DNA from: Phycisphaerae bacterium
Lineage (GTDB): Bacteria > Chloroflexota > Anaerolineae > 4572-78 > J111
DNA length: 64,000 bases
Direction of reading: 5' to 3'
NCBI GenBank assembly: GCA_028285035.1
Contig: JANQQF010000049.1
Coordinates: forward strand, 15,640 to 79,639
The position numbers were made by a program, and so were the translations under genes. Shown in pieces: positions 1-8,374 of this stretch. The notes under the pieces were generated by a model, which had not been told where the DNA came from, searched no databases, and was given only the letters and a program-made list of their open reading frames with translations. Each line of letters begins with the position of its first letter. Positions within the stretch are counted from its first letter, which is position 1.

Positions 1-111
1 AAAAGGTTTTGGTATTTCATTTATAATCCATTCCAAACAACACTATACTTCAAAGTTACCAAATTTTACCCTATTAGCTGAGCAATCCGCAAGCAATCAG
101 ACCGCTCGGCT

Positions 112-918
112 CTACTTTTTCGCCCACTCAATAGGCGACACCATATCGTCTGGCGTGATCCCCAACGTGGTCAATGTTGGTTTGAGCCAATCGAGCCGAG
201 CCACGACAAACAGGTGATGGGCATCGGAGCCGAAATAAAATTTAGCGCCAGCCGCCTTAGCCGCGAGTAGACCTCGTTGGTATTGCTGCCAGAATGGCTC
301 ACCTTGATGTTCAGCCATCAGATGCAAGCCCATTCCGATTTCGATGGCGGTATTGTGTGCTTTGGCGACCGCACCAAGTTCAGCAAAGAAATCTTCGCAC
401 CACGCCGCCAAAAAGGCCTCCTCGGAAAATCCCCAGCGACGCAGGGCCTGCTGAATATTAATTACCCACGGATGCGCCACCCCATCCACCAGCGGCTGTC
501 GGGCCGCCCCGAGCAACATTTGATGTTGATGGGCAATGAAAGCCTCAGCATCACCGTGCGGTGGCTGCTCCACCCAGCGTTGCTTGAAATGATGCGGGCC
601 AGCCAAGACAAAGTCAAGCTGTTTAGCCTCAGCCTCAGTCAGTTTAATTTGGCCAGTTGTATCCAATACACATAACTCCGCCCCCACCATCACCTGCAAA
701 TCAGCGGAGGCTTTACGAGCGACTTGCTCACGCAATTTCAAGAAAATTTCAAACTTGGTATTCAAAAAGTAGTGATTGGCTAGCCCTATCAGACTGACGC
801 CATTTTTAGCAGCGCGTTTCAGCATAGCAGGCAGAGTCGCCCGCCAGTGGGCATCGGGCGAGTGGGGCCGAGTATGAACGTGCATGTCGTGAAATTGAAA
901 GTGGGACATTCGAGGCAT
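112..918 (-). CDS. PHP-domain metal-dependent hydrolase
   Basis: A 268-residue protein with the metal-binding pattern of the PHP superfamily (histidinol-phosphatase and polymerase-associated phosphoesterases): HDMHVHTRPHS near the N-terminus, GLANHY, GAELCVL, GPHHF, GVAHPW, IEIGMG and a closing GSDAHH. These His/Asp clusters normally hold two or three metal ions for phosphoester hydrolysis. The substrate cannot be told. It starts 3 bases after the stop of the peroxidase gene upstream, so the two are probably co-transcribed. A second ATG at 909 gives MSHFQFHDMHVH, with a GGA about 9 bases upstream, and may be the true start. No signal peptide, so cytosolic. Family assignment is secure, role is not. 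Confidence 0.8.
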   Translation of the reverse strand: MPRMSHFQFHDMHVHTRPHSPDAHWRATLPAMLKRAAKNGVSLIGLANHYFLNTKFEIFLKLREQVARKASADLQVMVGAELCVLDTTGQIKLTEAEAKQLDFVLAGPHHFKQRWVEQPPHGDAEAFIAHQHQMLLGAARQPLVDGVAHPWVINIQQALRRWGFSEEAFLAAWCEDFFAELGAVAKAHNTAIEIGMGLHLMAEHQGEPFWQQYQRGLLAAKAAGAKFYFGSDAHHLFVVARLDWLKPTLTTLGITPDDMVSPIEWAKK

Positions 919-921
919 CCG

Positions 922-2355
922 TCAGGGTTGGGTGGGGGACACCAGCAATTCAGCGGGCGTAGCCGGTGGAGCACTCAGGCTTTGCAAAAAGGCTAGTAGT
1001 TGCGCGATCTCCGCTTCGGAAAGGTCGAGTGGCATCAACTCGCTCGTGCCTAGTGGGGCTGAGGGGGCTTGGTTATAATGAAATAACACATCTTCTAATG
1101 AGATTAATTGCCCCCGATGCATATATGGTTCGGTTTCAGATACACTTCGCAGGCTTGGCGTTTTGAAGGCATATCGTGTTATTTTGGATGATGTATCTTC
1201 TACTTGAATACAACCAGCATCAGGCTTATCGTTATATATACTCGAACACGTGAAAGGGTCGGCCTCAAACCGTACCAGACCATCAAGTCGACCAGCATCA
1301 AGCGGCAAACCCTCAGCAAAGGGGACGCCCGTATTATGAAATTGTTGGTCAGTGAATAAGGGGCCACTGTGACAGCGAATACAATCAGCCGGGCCAATAA
1401 ACAGTCGTAGACCAGCCAGCTCATCCGCAGTTAAACTGTCCGCCACCAATGCCGCGTCCCCGATCAACACCCCCTGCACATACTGATCAAATCGGCTTGG
1501 ACCTGGCACCAGCAACCGTTCATACGCTGCAATCACCTTCCCTACATTGACAAAAATTTCGGTCGCAATCTGCTGATCGGTATCGCTCATCCGCTCCCAC
1601 GATTCTCGATATGGTGGATGCTCCAGCGGACCGCCAGAGAAGGGGAAGCGATTGGTATCCGATAAGTCAGGAAGCGGCCCGAAGATGGCTTCATAGGCAG
1701 CCCGGTATTCATCCCGATTCATCAGATGAACGGCATGTAAACGGGTTGAGCCTTGCTCATCGGGACTCTCAATTGGCTCCAGAGCTTGGGACCACAAACT
1801 ATCCTTTCGCCCATCCCACAACAACCACGGGGCATAGCCCACCCCCAACAAACTCATCGTATTTCGGTTGTTGGGGCGGGTGCCGTGAGCGGTCGGTTGA
1901 CCATCTGTAAAGTGTAATTCAGGGATGTGACACGTGGCACAGGAAATTTGTTGATTGGCACTCAAGCGCGGATCAAAGAAGAGTTGGTGCCCCAACGCAG
2001 CCGCTCGTGGGTCAGCCGCGACACCATTGCTCGAATTGGCTGGCACTGCGGGCAAACTGCCCAGCCACAAAGATCGAAGCACTTCGATTTCAGCAGCGGT
2101 CCAATCGTCAGTGGCTGAGATGGGGTTGGTTAAAATGCTATCGGCATCCGGGATAATCGGTGGGGGGGCGTAGATGGATGAAAGATTATTTGGGGCTGAT
2201 GAACAAGCCATTAGCCCCAGAATTAACATCAAATAGATCAAAACCCATTTAGGCGAAACAATTGAAAGCCCCCCTAGCCCCCCAGTAGGGAGAATTTTAA
2301 TACCTCTCGCAGCAATACTCCCCCCTTTTGGGAGGTGGGGGGGCAATTCTTTCAT
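922..2355 (-). CDS. di-haem cytochrome c peroxidase (CCP/MauG family) lipoprotein
   Basis: Two c-type haem motifs are present, CATCH (in ISCATCHIPELHF) and CIRCH (in DCIRCHSGPLF), in the spacing and surroundings of bacterial di-haem peroxidases: LFFDPRLSAN before the first haem, and TPSLRSV and YMHRGQ near the end. The family reduces hydrogen peroxide with electrons from small cytochromes, or oxidises protein cofactors (MauG). A hydrophobic stretch ending LGLMAC suggests a lipoprotein on the outer face of the membrane. The start is uncertain: the reading frame opens at ATG 2355 (or TTG 2361, next to the stop of the upstream gene), but codons about 5-28 are made of an intergenic-type repeat (2268-2343), so the N-terminal 25-30 residues may be a late addition or untranslated. 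No clear ribosome site is visible. Confidence 0.82.
   Translation of the reverse strand: MKELPPHLPKGGSIAARGIKILPTGGLGGLSIVSPKWVLIYLMLILGLMACSSAPNNLSSIYAPPPIIPDADSILTNPISATDDWTAAEIEVLRSLWLGSLPAVPANSSNGVAADPRAAALGHQLFFDPRLSANQQISCATCHIPELHFTDGQPTAHGTRPNNRNTMSLLGVGYAPWLLWDGRKDSLWSQALEPIESPDEQGSTRLHAVHLMNRDEYRAAYEAIFGPLPDLSDTNRFPFSGGPLEHPPYRESWERMSDTDQQIATEIFVNVGKVIAAYERLLVPGPSRFDQYVQGVLIGDAALVADSLTADELAGLRLFIGPADCIRCHSGPLFTDQQFHNTGVPFAEGLPLDAGRLDGLVRFEADPFTCSSIYNDKPDAGCIQVEDTSSKITRYAFKTPSLRSVSETEPYMHRGQLISLEDVLFHYNQAPSAPLGTSELMPLDLSEAEIAQLLAFLQSLSAPPATPAELLVSPTQP
2268..2343. repeat. G/C-run inverted repeat element inside a coding start
   Basis: The element begins GCCCCCCTAGCCCCCCAG and ends with GGGAGGTGGGGGGGC, so its tips are complementary G/C runs; a second C-run/G-run pair (CTCCCCCCTTTTGGGAG) forms an inner hairpin. 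It lies in frame at the start of the peroxidase gene, encoding a Pro/Gly-rich stretch before the hydrophobic signal. Such C-run/G-run elements are typically intergenic. Confidence 0.55.
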
Positions 2356-2361
2356 AGACAA

Positions 2362-3393
2362 CTACAACACCAATTCCGCCATCATTCGTACCGCATCAAC
2401 TCCAAAGGTCATTAAGTTGAGGGTGGTGATAGGCGACTCTTTCCAAATTTCAAGCCGCTCAGCAATCCGCTCTTTCGGACCACACAAAGCAACATCATCC
2501 ACCAATTCATCGGGCACCGCTGCTGCTGCCTCATCCTTTTTACCCGCAAGATAAAGATCCTGAATTTTGGTGGCCGCTTCTTCATAGCCATATCGGCAGG
2601 CCAAGTCAAAGTAGAAGTTCTTGCCACGGGCACCCATCCCGCCGACATACAAAGCGATATTTGGCTTAACCATACTGCGGCAAGCATCAACATCCTTACC
2701 GACAATGACAGACACTGGGGCTGTCACATCAAAGTCAGCCATACTTTTACCATTCCCGGCCTTGGCAAAACCGGCCTCAATCATCGGCTTGTAAATATCA
2801 TCAAAATGGCGCGGGGAGAAGAAGATGGGCAACCAACCATCAGCAATCTCAGCAGTCAGTTGCACGTTCTTCGGGCCAATTGAGGCTAGGTAAATCGGTA
2901 AGTCAGCCCGGTTTTTCAAAATACTTTTTAGCGGTTTACCCAAGCCCGTGGCGTCATCCCCCTGATAGGGGATTTGATAATGATGTCCATCGTGAATCAG
3001 CGGCCTCTCACGGGCGAAAATCGACCGCACGATACTGACGTACTCTCGGGTTCGACCCAGGGGCTTACCATACGGCTGGCCGTGCCACCCCTCTACAACC
3101 TGGGGGCCTGATAAACCCAACCCCAATAAAAACCGACCACCAGAAAGCTGGTCCATCGTCATCGCAGTCATCGCTGTATTGGCGGGGGTTCGGGCGGGCA
3201 TCTGCATGATGGCCGTGCCTAGTTTGATCTGCTTGGTCTGTGCACCGGCCCAAGCTAAGGGCGAAACCGCATCAGAGCCGTAGGCTTCAGCAGCCCAAAT
3301 CACATAGTAGCCAAGTTCATCTGCCGCTTTAATCATCTCCATCGGCAACGTCAGCTTTGCCCCGGAATATCCCATCATTAATCCAAGTCTCAT
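2362..3393 (-). CDS. LLM-class (luciferase-like) F420-dependent oxidoreductase
   Basis: A 343-residue luciferase-like monooxygenase-family protein. It shows the usual N-terminal beta strand ([10 protein letters not shown]), the [17 protein letters not shown] segment found in F420-dependent members, and [22 protein letters not shown] (family signature, shown here only in part by [12 protein letters not shown]). Length fits the F420-dependent reductase branch (MER/FGD-like) better than the flavin monooxygenases. Substrate unknown. It sits 15 bases downstream of the zinc dehydrogenase on the same strand and directly before the peroxidase, suggesting one minus-strand operon. Whether the organism makes F420 is not shown here. 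Confidence 0.8.
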   Translation of the reverse strand: MRLGLMMGYSGAKLTLPMEMIKAADELGYYVIWAAEAYGSDAVSPLAWAGAQTKQIKLGTAIMQMPARTPANTAMTAMTMDQLSGGRFLLGLGLSGPQVVEGWHGQPYGKPLGRTREYVSIVRSIFARERPLIHDGHHYQIPYQGDDATGLGKPLKSILKNRADLPIYLASIGPKNVQLTAEIADGWLPIFFSPRHFDDIYKPMIEAGFAKAGNGKSMADFDVTAPVSVIVGKDVDACRSMVKPNIALYVGGMGARGKNFYFDLACRYGYEEAATKIQDLYLAGKKDEAAAAVPDELVDDVALCGPKERIAERLEIWKESPITTLNLMTFGVDAVRMMAELVL

Positions 3394-3408
3394 TGTATCA
3401 CCTCTTTG

Positions 3409-5127
3409 TTATGCTAACATCAATGTCAAAAATTCTTGTTCCGCCTCAACCGTCCATTCCTGACCATCTTTGAGTTTCGCATAAACGGTGGGCATTGTTT
3501 CGGCTAATGTTGCGAGTGGAGTCAGCGGAAAGTTTTTAATATTTGGATAAATCACTACCTTACCGGGAAAAACAGCATCACGGACCGCTTTCAATCCATC
3601 AGGAGCGGCAGTTAACGAACCGATGGCTTTCACTGACCGATTGGGCGAGAGTTGGCCCGCTTCTGTTTGAGCCAACATCAGGCGCAGGTCATCGATCGTT
3701 GAAGCGGTATGACCGATAAAGCGAATATTTTTTTGATAGACCACACTCAAATCAAGCGGCACCATTGTGCCTCGTTTCAGCCCGGCAAAAACATTCATTG
3801 TGCCACCAGAAGCTAAAAACTCAGCAGCATTGGCAATGGCCGTGGTTGATGGGGCTAAAACGATGATATCATCAAATCCATCGCCAGCAATTTCACCCAA
3901 TTGCTCCAGATAGTCAGGCTGGTCAATGCTCAGACAATGCAAGGCAATGTTGTTTACCTCAGCTTCGGCTGAAAAAGCCTCGGCGACAGTTTTTAGACGA
4001 TGAGACGTTCGAGCAGTACACAAAATGGTCTGAGGTGGCTGATCCAACTCGATAGCCCGTTGGGTATGCATTTGCCCCATCGGACCACCCGCCCCCACAA
4101 ACCACGTTTTTCCACTTGGTTTCAAGGCAGATCGCACGGGCTGGCTATTGTAAGCCTTGGCAATATCTGCGCCACTGGTTCCAACAAATGTCCACCGATT
4201 GTAATGTACCCGACCAATATCAACTTGCACCTCACGAGCTAAAGGCGCGTCGGCCATCAAAGCCACGATCCCAAAATCGGCCAAATGTTGACTGGCCAAT
4301 TCAATAATCTCAGGATCAGCCCCAAGAATGATGATGTCATCAAATTTGTCATCGATACGGGTTGGGGTGCTGAGCGCATCATAGGGAATATCGATAATCC
4401 TAATACCAAGCTGTTCGGCTTGTTTACGCAATTGAGTAGCAAACGGCTCGGGCACCTCAGTCAAGGCCAACGTCGCTGGATAATGATTTTCGTCAAAGCC
4501 TTCGCCAAAAAAGTAGTCATCACATGCTTCGGGTGTACCGATAATCCAGGTCATGCCACGCTCTTTCAGACCAGTTCGATACTCAAGCTGGTAAGTGGCA
4601 ATGACACAAGCCCACGGCTCAGTCAAGGCACTTTCGGCATAGCCGGTGCTGGCTTGCACGGGGAGCAAATAGTTGCCGTGATCTCCTTGCAAAATCCGGT
4701 GATCGATGACACTGTATTGAGACATCCCCCCCTGAATCATATAGCCATAAGCGTAATTGACGCCTTGATAGTAAATGTCCGCCTGCACCGTAAAACGGTC
4801 ACCCACATTGTACTCACTCTGTAATTCAGCCCCAACCCCGACCACGGTCAGCGCAATCTCGTGTCCCAGCACTACCGGCTCCTGCTCCATATCCCGAAAA
4901 ATGCGCGGATGCTCCTGTCCCGCGTTGATGACCTTGATATCCGAAAAGCAAATACCGCAGGCATCGTGCCGCACCAACAATTCAGTCGGTCCATACTCCG
5001 GCAGATTGGTCTGAAGCATCTCGCCTGATTGCCCCAAATTTTCAAAGCCAGCCCCATACAATGGCCACAATTTGTTTGTCTCAGATGTATCATTCGCTTT
5101 GCGATATTGGCCTAACTTATCATTCAT
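3409..5127 (-). CDS. zinc-type medium-chain dehydrogenase with two Rossmann-like domains
   Basis: The N-terminal 180 residues are a GroES-like alcohol dehydrogenase domain with ACGICFSD (zinc/catalytic Cys, residues 57-60) and LGHE (88-90). At 572 residues it is about 220 longer than normal. The extra length is a second cofactor-domain copy: residues about 191-330 and 340-510 can be laid side by side, with TWIIGTPEAC against TWFVGAGGPMG, KFDDIIILG (261-269) against GFDDIIVLA (418-426), and RWTFVGTSGADI against IRFIGHTASTID. Only the second copy keeps a glycine-rich nucleotide loop (GAGGPMG, 346-352); the first has lost it. Substrate unknown, probably a sugar alcohol or related polyol. Located upstream of the LLM oxidoreductase on the same strand. 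Confidence 0.75.
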   Translation of the reverse strand: MNDKLGQYRKANDTSETNKLWPLYGAGFENLGQSGEMLQTNLPEYGPTELLVRHDACGICFSDIKVINAGQEHPRIFRDMEQEPVVLGHEIALTVVGVGAELQSEYNVGDRFTVQADIYYQGVNYAYGYMIQGGMSQYSVIDHRILQGDHGNYLLPVQASTGYAESALTEPWACVIATYQLEYRTGLKERGMTWIIGTPEACDDYFFGEGFDENHYPATLALTEVPEPFATQLRKQAEQLGIRIIDIPYDALSTPTRIDDKFDDIIILGADPEIIELASQHLADFGIVALMADAPLAREVQVDIGRVHYNRWTFVGTSGADIAKAYNSQPVRSALKPSGKTWFVGAGGPMGQMHTQRAIELDQPPQTILCTARTSHRLKTVAEAFSAEAEVNNIALHCLSIDQPDYLEQLGEIAGDGFDDIIVLAPSTTAIANAAEFLASGGTMNVFAGLKRGTMVPLDLSVVYQKNIRFIGHTASTIDDLRLMLAQTEAGQLSPNRSVKAIGSLTAAPDGLKAVRDAVFPGKVVIYPNIKNFPLTPLATLAETMPTVYAKLKDGQEWTVEAEQEFLTLMLA

Positions 5128-5237
5128 CTTTTAACCCTACAAGCCCTACAAACTTCCAAAAGATAAACCACAAAGGTCTCAAAGATTTCACCAAGGGCAC
5201 AAAGTGTCTTTAACCCTACAAACTCTATAAACTCGAA
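5128..5237. repeat. intergenic spacer with direct repeats
   Basis: The spacer carries two copies of TTTAACCCTACAA (5130-5142 and 5209-5221) around a segment of short near-repeats (ACAAAGG, TCAAAGA, GCACAAAG). No gene is visible. It resembles the other word-repeat spacers of the window. Confidence 0.4.
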
Positions 5238-6326
5238 CTAACTCAACTTACTTCGAATCTGTGATGATGACACATCCAGCCGAAAAACATCTTCGGGGAT
5301 TTGCTCAAACAGCCCCGCATATCCCTCAGGCACCTCAATATCGGCCATCGTCTTAAATCGACCATTAGTCTGTACCCGTCCAGCCACCAAGAACCCGCAG
5401 CCTTGCGCTCGAATTACATCAAAAGCCACCCGCATTTCAGCCGGATCATCATTATAGAAACGGGGCTGGACTAAGCGAGCGGCCGTGTCCGCGCCAAGCA
5501 CAAAGGTAGCACCGGGAAACAGTTCAGCTTTCTGGCTGAAAAGTGGCGTGCGGGTAAGGAGAAGTGGGGCCAAATCAAGAAATTGAGCTGAGCGGCGTAG
5601 CGCTTCCGTGAGATCAATCGGTGCTTTGTCGGCATTGATGAAGGGCAATTCATAGAATACAGTCTGCCCTCGTTGATAGGCCGCAATCTCGGCCATTTGC
5701 CGATGGCCGTCGTGCAGTGGGTTAAACGAGCCGGAGACTAACAGGGGGTTGGGGGGCGGTGTTTCGCACGTGTCAAGCAATCCGGTTGAGGAAATCAACA
5801 CAAACTGTCGGGTGCCTGCCAGCAATTGTTGAAATGGTTCAAGTGAGATTGTTTGGGCTTCAAATGTATCTATTTCCACTAGCCCCAAATCAAGCGTATC
5901 AGAAAGGCCACAGCTTTGAGCCACCGCGTTGAGCAGTAGTTTGCCAACCAAGGCCTCTTCCCCAGCCCGGTCGCGTTCGCCTTTGGTCATCGTGAGATTG
6001 TAGAATTGTAAAATGCTGCCATTATAAGCCGCGACAAAGCAGCGATGGTCGCCTTTCTTGGTTCGATCCGTCGCAATTGTTGCGGTGCAGCCCACCCCAG
6101 CCACTGGCTCATCTGCTGAGGCCAATTGCTGGGCTCGTTCATATGCCTGCACAGCCAGGGCCTGGGCCACGCCCTGAGAAGTGAATCGAGCGGGCTCGAA
6201 GCCAATCGCCCCGGTCAAGGAGCGTTGACTATAACGATCGGTTGCTTCAAGAATAGTCCGGGAGGAGCCGCCGACGCTGTGCAGCCAAGTTAAACCTTGA
6301 GCACCTGCTCCGGCGAAATCAAGCAC
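5238..6326 (-). CDS. CinA-like amidohydrolase domain fused to NadD-like nucleotidyltransferase
   Basis: Two domains. Residues 1 to about 165 resemble the C-terminal domain of CinA/PncC (GGSSRTILEATDRYS, GVGCTATIATDRTKKGDHRC), the nicotinamide-nucleotide amidohydrolase fold. From about residue 190 comes a cytidylyltransferase-type domain with SGSFNPLHDGHRQM (the HxGH-type motif), FVLGADTAARL and a C-terminal SSSQIRS, as in NadD. The pair suggests NAD salvage or repair: deamidate nicotinamide mononucleotide, then adenylylate. The first GTG (6326) cuts into the fold: upstream in the same frame the sequence reads QLEQFVSTIHNTPTKI and continues the family's N-terminal helix and strand back to about 6390, but no ATG, GTG or TTG is present there; an ATC or CTG start, or a short truncated form, would be needed. 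Confidence 0.75.
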   Translation of the reverse strand: MLDFAGAGAQGLTWLHSVGGSSRTILEATDRYSQRSLTGAIGFEPARFTSQGVAQALAVQAYERAQQLASADEPVAGVGCTATIATDRTKKGDHRCFVAAYNGSILQFYNLTMTKGERDRAGEEALVGKLLLNAVAQSCGLSDTLDLGLVEIDTFEAQTISLEPFQQLLAGTRQFVLISSTGLLDTCETPPPNPLLVSGSFNPLHDGHRQMAEIAAYQRGQTVFYELPFINADKAPIDLTEALRRSAQFLDLAPLLLTRTPLFSQKAELFPGATFVLGADTAARLVQPRFYNDDPAEMRVAFDVIRAQGCGFLVAGRVQTNGRFKTMADIEVPEGYAGLFEQIPEDVFRLDVSSSQIRSKLS

Positions 6327-6479
6327 AATTTTTGTGGGTGTGTTGTGAATAGTTGATACGAATTGTTCAAGCTGACGGTCGATGATCTTTATCCTATCTC
6401 TCAGGGGTTTACAGATTTTGGCATTGTACTGACTCTGAGGTATCTGGTCAATTTGTTACAAGACATTCCCCAAACCATT

Positions 6480-6508
6480 TTGACAAGCCCCACAGCCACC
6501 ACTATAAT
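6480..6508 (+). promoter_or_regulatory. consensus sigma-70 promoter for sodN
   Basis: TTGACA at 6480-6485 and TATAAT at 6503-6508 are separated by exactly 17 bases, a perfect match to the housekeeping consensus. The sodN start codon lies about 60 bases beyond the expected transcription start. This suggests strong constitutive expression; no operator palindrome is seen over it. Confidence 0.8.
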
Positions 6509-6575
6509 AGAGCTTCCTCGCAGTAATCAGGACAAAATATAAAAAAATCATGTACAAATGAAAGGTGAATCAAAG

Positions 6576-7049
6576 ATGCTCAACAAAGTAATGGCTACTG
6601 TTAAAGCCTATTTCCCAGCGCAGGACGTTGAAGCCCACTGTGATGGTCCTTGTGGTGTGTACGATCCCGCCTCAGCTCGAATTGCCGCTGAAGCAGCTCT
6701 GTCAATGACCAAGAAAATTTTGGCTTTGGAAGTGCCCGATCCCAGCGATGCAGCAGCAATGGCTGCTTACAGCAATACTATGTCTCGCTACATCCAAATC
6801 AAAGAAGAACAAACTCACCTGGCTAAAGAAGAGTTGTTGGTACTTTGGACTGACTACTTCAAGCCCGTTCACTTGGAAGCCAACCCTGACCTGCACGACA
6901 TTTTCTGGAACGCAGCCAAGTTGTGCTCTGCTGTTAAAGTTGGTGTTGATTTGGATGCTGCTAACAACTTGATGGCAACCATTGAAAAAATCCACGGCAT
7001 CTTCTGGGCCAGCAAAAACCGCGAAGTTGGCTACTACACTGCTAGCTAG
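6576..7049 (+). CDS. sodN: nickel superoxide dismutase precursor
   Basis: Dismutates superoxide using a nickel ion bound by the N-terminal hook. The protein reads MLNKVMATVKAYFPAQDVEA then HCDGPCGVYDP; HCxxPCGxY is the nickel hook (mature His1, Cys2, Cys6), exposed when the 20-residue leader is removed. The rest is the four-helix bundle of the family (ARIAAEAALSMTKKI, YIQIKEEQTHLAKEE), ending WASKNREVGYYTAS. The ATG at 6576 is preferred over one at 6558 because AAAGGTGA sits 8 bases before it. The next gene encodes the leader protease SodX, as in other bacteria. A terminator separates the two. The enzyme is usually cytosolic. Confidence 0.95.
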   Translation: MLNKVMATVKAYFPAQDVEAHCDGPCGVYDPASARIAAEAALSMTKKILALEVPDPSDAAAMAAYSNTMSRYIQIKEEQTHLAKEELLVLWTDYFKPVHLEANPDLHDIFWNAAKLCSAVKVGVDLDAANNLMATIEKIHGIFWASKNREVGYYTAS

Positions 7050-7079
7050 TTGATTTAGTTTCGTTAGATAAAGGTTTTC

Positions 7080-7116
7080 AAAGGACAACAGATTTAGTGC
7101 TCTGTTGTCCTTTTTT
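7080..7116 (+). terminator. intrinsic terminator between sodN and sodX
   Basis: AAGGACAACAGA (7081-7092) pairs perfectly with TCTGTTGTCCTT (7101-7112), followed by a run of T to 7116. It would end most sodN transcripts and leave sodX to read-through. Confidence 0.85.
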
Positions 7117-7123
7117 ATTTCAT

Positions 7124-7474
7124 ATGCAAGACCAGCTACCCAAACCAAGCCCCATCGATTTTCTCCGATTATTAACTGGCAAACGCCGAGCAATGCGCGT
7201 CCGTGGTCGATCAATGCTGCCGCTACTCCCTCCTGGTGACATCGTTTTTTTAGACCCGACGGCGTATCAAGAATGTCAGCCGGAACCTGGCGATATTGTT
7301 GTAGCCCATCGACCAGATCAACCCGAGACGGTCATCATCAAACGGGTTGTAGGATTTACCGAAAATGATCATATCATCTTAATGGGCGATAATCCATCGG
7401 AAAGCACAGATAGCCGGAAATTTGGTCCTATTTCTACCAGTTTAATTCTGGGAAAAGTGATCAGCCGCTGGTAA
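7124..7474 (+). CDS. sodX: nickel-type superoxide dismutase maturation protease
   Basis: A 116-residue signal-peptidase-like serine protease (peptidase family S26) without a membrane anchor. GRSMLPLLPPGD carries the catalytic Ser and ETVIIKRVVG the catalytic Lys; HIILMGDNPSESTDSRKFGP is the conserved box E of the family. Such proteins next to sodN remove the leader before the nickel hook. The ATG at 7124 fits the family length; a TTG at 7097 falls inside the sodN terminator. It begins only 7 bases after the terminator T-run and has no Shine-Dalgarno sequence, so expression is expected to be low, by read-through. Confidence 0.9.
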   Translation: MQDQLPKPSPIDFLRLLTGKRRAMRVRGRSMLPLLPPGDIVFLDPTAYQECQPEPGDIVVAHRPDQPETVIIKRVVGFTENDHIILMGDNPSESTDSRKFGPISTSLILGKVISRW

Positions 7475-7517
7475 AATTCTCACTCGTTTTGGGCTAGCGA
7501 AATCCATCACAATGGGA

Positions 7518-7546
7518 TTGACAATTTCAATTGATAGGGCTACAAT
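7518..7546 (+). promoter_or_regulatory. sigma-70 promoter for the Rieske gene
   Basis: TTGACA (7518-7523) and TACAAT (7541-7546) with a 17-base spacer, about 30 bases before the start codon at 7580. Confidence 0.75.
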
Positions 7547-7579
7547 GATGGCAATCTACGGAATTAACGGCACAATCTT

Positions 7580-7891
7580 ATGTCGAAACCGATAAAAATT
7601 GCTCCCACTGACCAAATATTACCCGGTCAATCTCGGCTGTTTCGGGTGCAAAAACAAGAGATTGTGGTGTACAATGTAGATGGGACATTTTACGCAACAG
7701 CAAATCAATGTCCCCATAGCCGAGGCCCGCTGTCAAAAGGTCGGCTATCCGGCTCAACCGTCACTTGTCCGTGGCACGGCGCAAAGTTTGACGTCACCAC
7801 CGGTGAATGTTTGACGGCACCAGCCACAACCAATGTCACCATCTATCCAATTTCTATTGAGGATGGGACAATCTTTGTCAGGTTACAATAG
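7580..7891 (+). CDS. Rieske [2Fe-2S] ferredoxin-like protein
   Basis: A 103-residue soluble Rieske protein. CPHSRGPL and CPWHGAKFD give the two Cys-His pairs that bind a [2Fe-2S] cluster. The short length and lack of a membrane anchor match the NirD/dioxygenase-ferredoxin type, which donates electrons to an oxygenase or reductase. No partner enzyme is next to it; it has its own promoter and lies between sodN-sodX and a bacterial ferredoxin, so a role in redox balance is only inferred. Confidence 0.88.
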   Translation: MSKPIKIAPTDQILPGQSRLFRVQKQEIVVYNVDGTFYATANQCPHSRGPLSKGRLSGSTVTCPWHGAKFDVTTGECLTAPATTNVTIYPISIEDGTIFVRLQ

Positions 7892-7953
7892 TCGTTATAG
7901 AAAAAACGGCATCTAAGTATAAATTCTAAACACCAACTCTTGGAGGATTTTAT

Positions 7954-8274
7954 ATGACTCACGTAATTGCTTCAATTTGTACCCGTGAGGGTGATTGTGT
8001 AGAAGTTTGCCCAGTAGATTGTATCATTCCTGGTCCAACTACCGACGATAAATGGAATGACTTGTTCTTTATTGATCCCGACACTTGCATTGACTGTGGT
8101 GCTTGTGTGCCGGTTTGCCCCCCAGAAGCCATTTTCACTGAAGAAGATTTGCCAGAAGAATACGCAGCTGATACCCAGCGCAACGCCGACTATTTCGCTG
8201 AAGGTCCTGGCTACTGGGATTACGATCTGGAAGAAGAACGCGCCACATACAAAGGTGCGCCTAAGGAAGAGTAA
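7954..8274 (+). CDS. fdxA: ferredoxin with 3Fe-4S/4Fe-4S clusters (FdxA-like)
   Basis: A 106-residue ferredoxin. The first cluster motif CTREGDCVEVCPVDCI has the spacing typical of seven- or eight-iron ferredoxins, and the second, CIDCGACVPVCP, is a classic CxxCxxCxxxCP. The acidic C-terminal tail (DYDLEEERATYKG) fits the FdxA type. Strong GGAGG ribosome site 8 bases before ATG. Followed by a good terminator. Acts as a low-potential cytosolic electron carrier; which reductase feeds it is not visible. Confidence 0.88.
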   Translation: MTHVIASICTREGDCVEVCPVDCIIPGPTTDDKWNDLFFIDPDTCIDCGACVPVCPPEAIFTEEDLPEEYAADTQRNADYFAEGPGYWDYDLEEERATYKGAPKEE

Positions 8275-8321
8275 TTCATTCCTGATTGTGTGATAACATA
8301 ACACCCTAGTTTGAGAAAAAT

Positions 8322-8364
8322 AAAAAAGCGGCGCGTCAATCTACCGGCGCAGGCCGCTTTTTAT
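8322..8364 (+). terminator. intrinsic terminator after ferredoxin
   Basis: AAAAAGCGGC (8323-8332) pairs with GCCGCTTTTT (8353-8362); a further GCG/CGC pair lies inside the loop. The T-run follows the stem. Confidence 0.8.
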
Positions 8365-8374
8365 TTTGAGGAAG

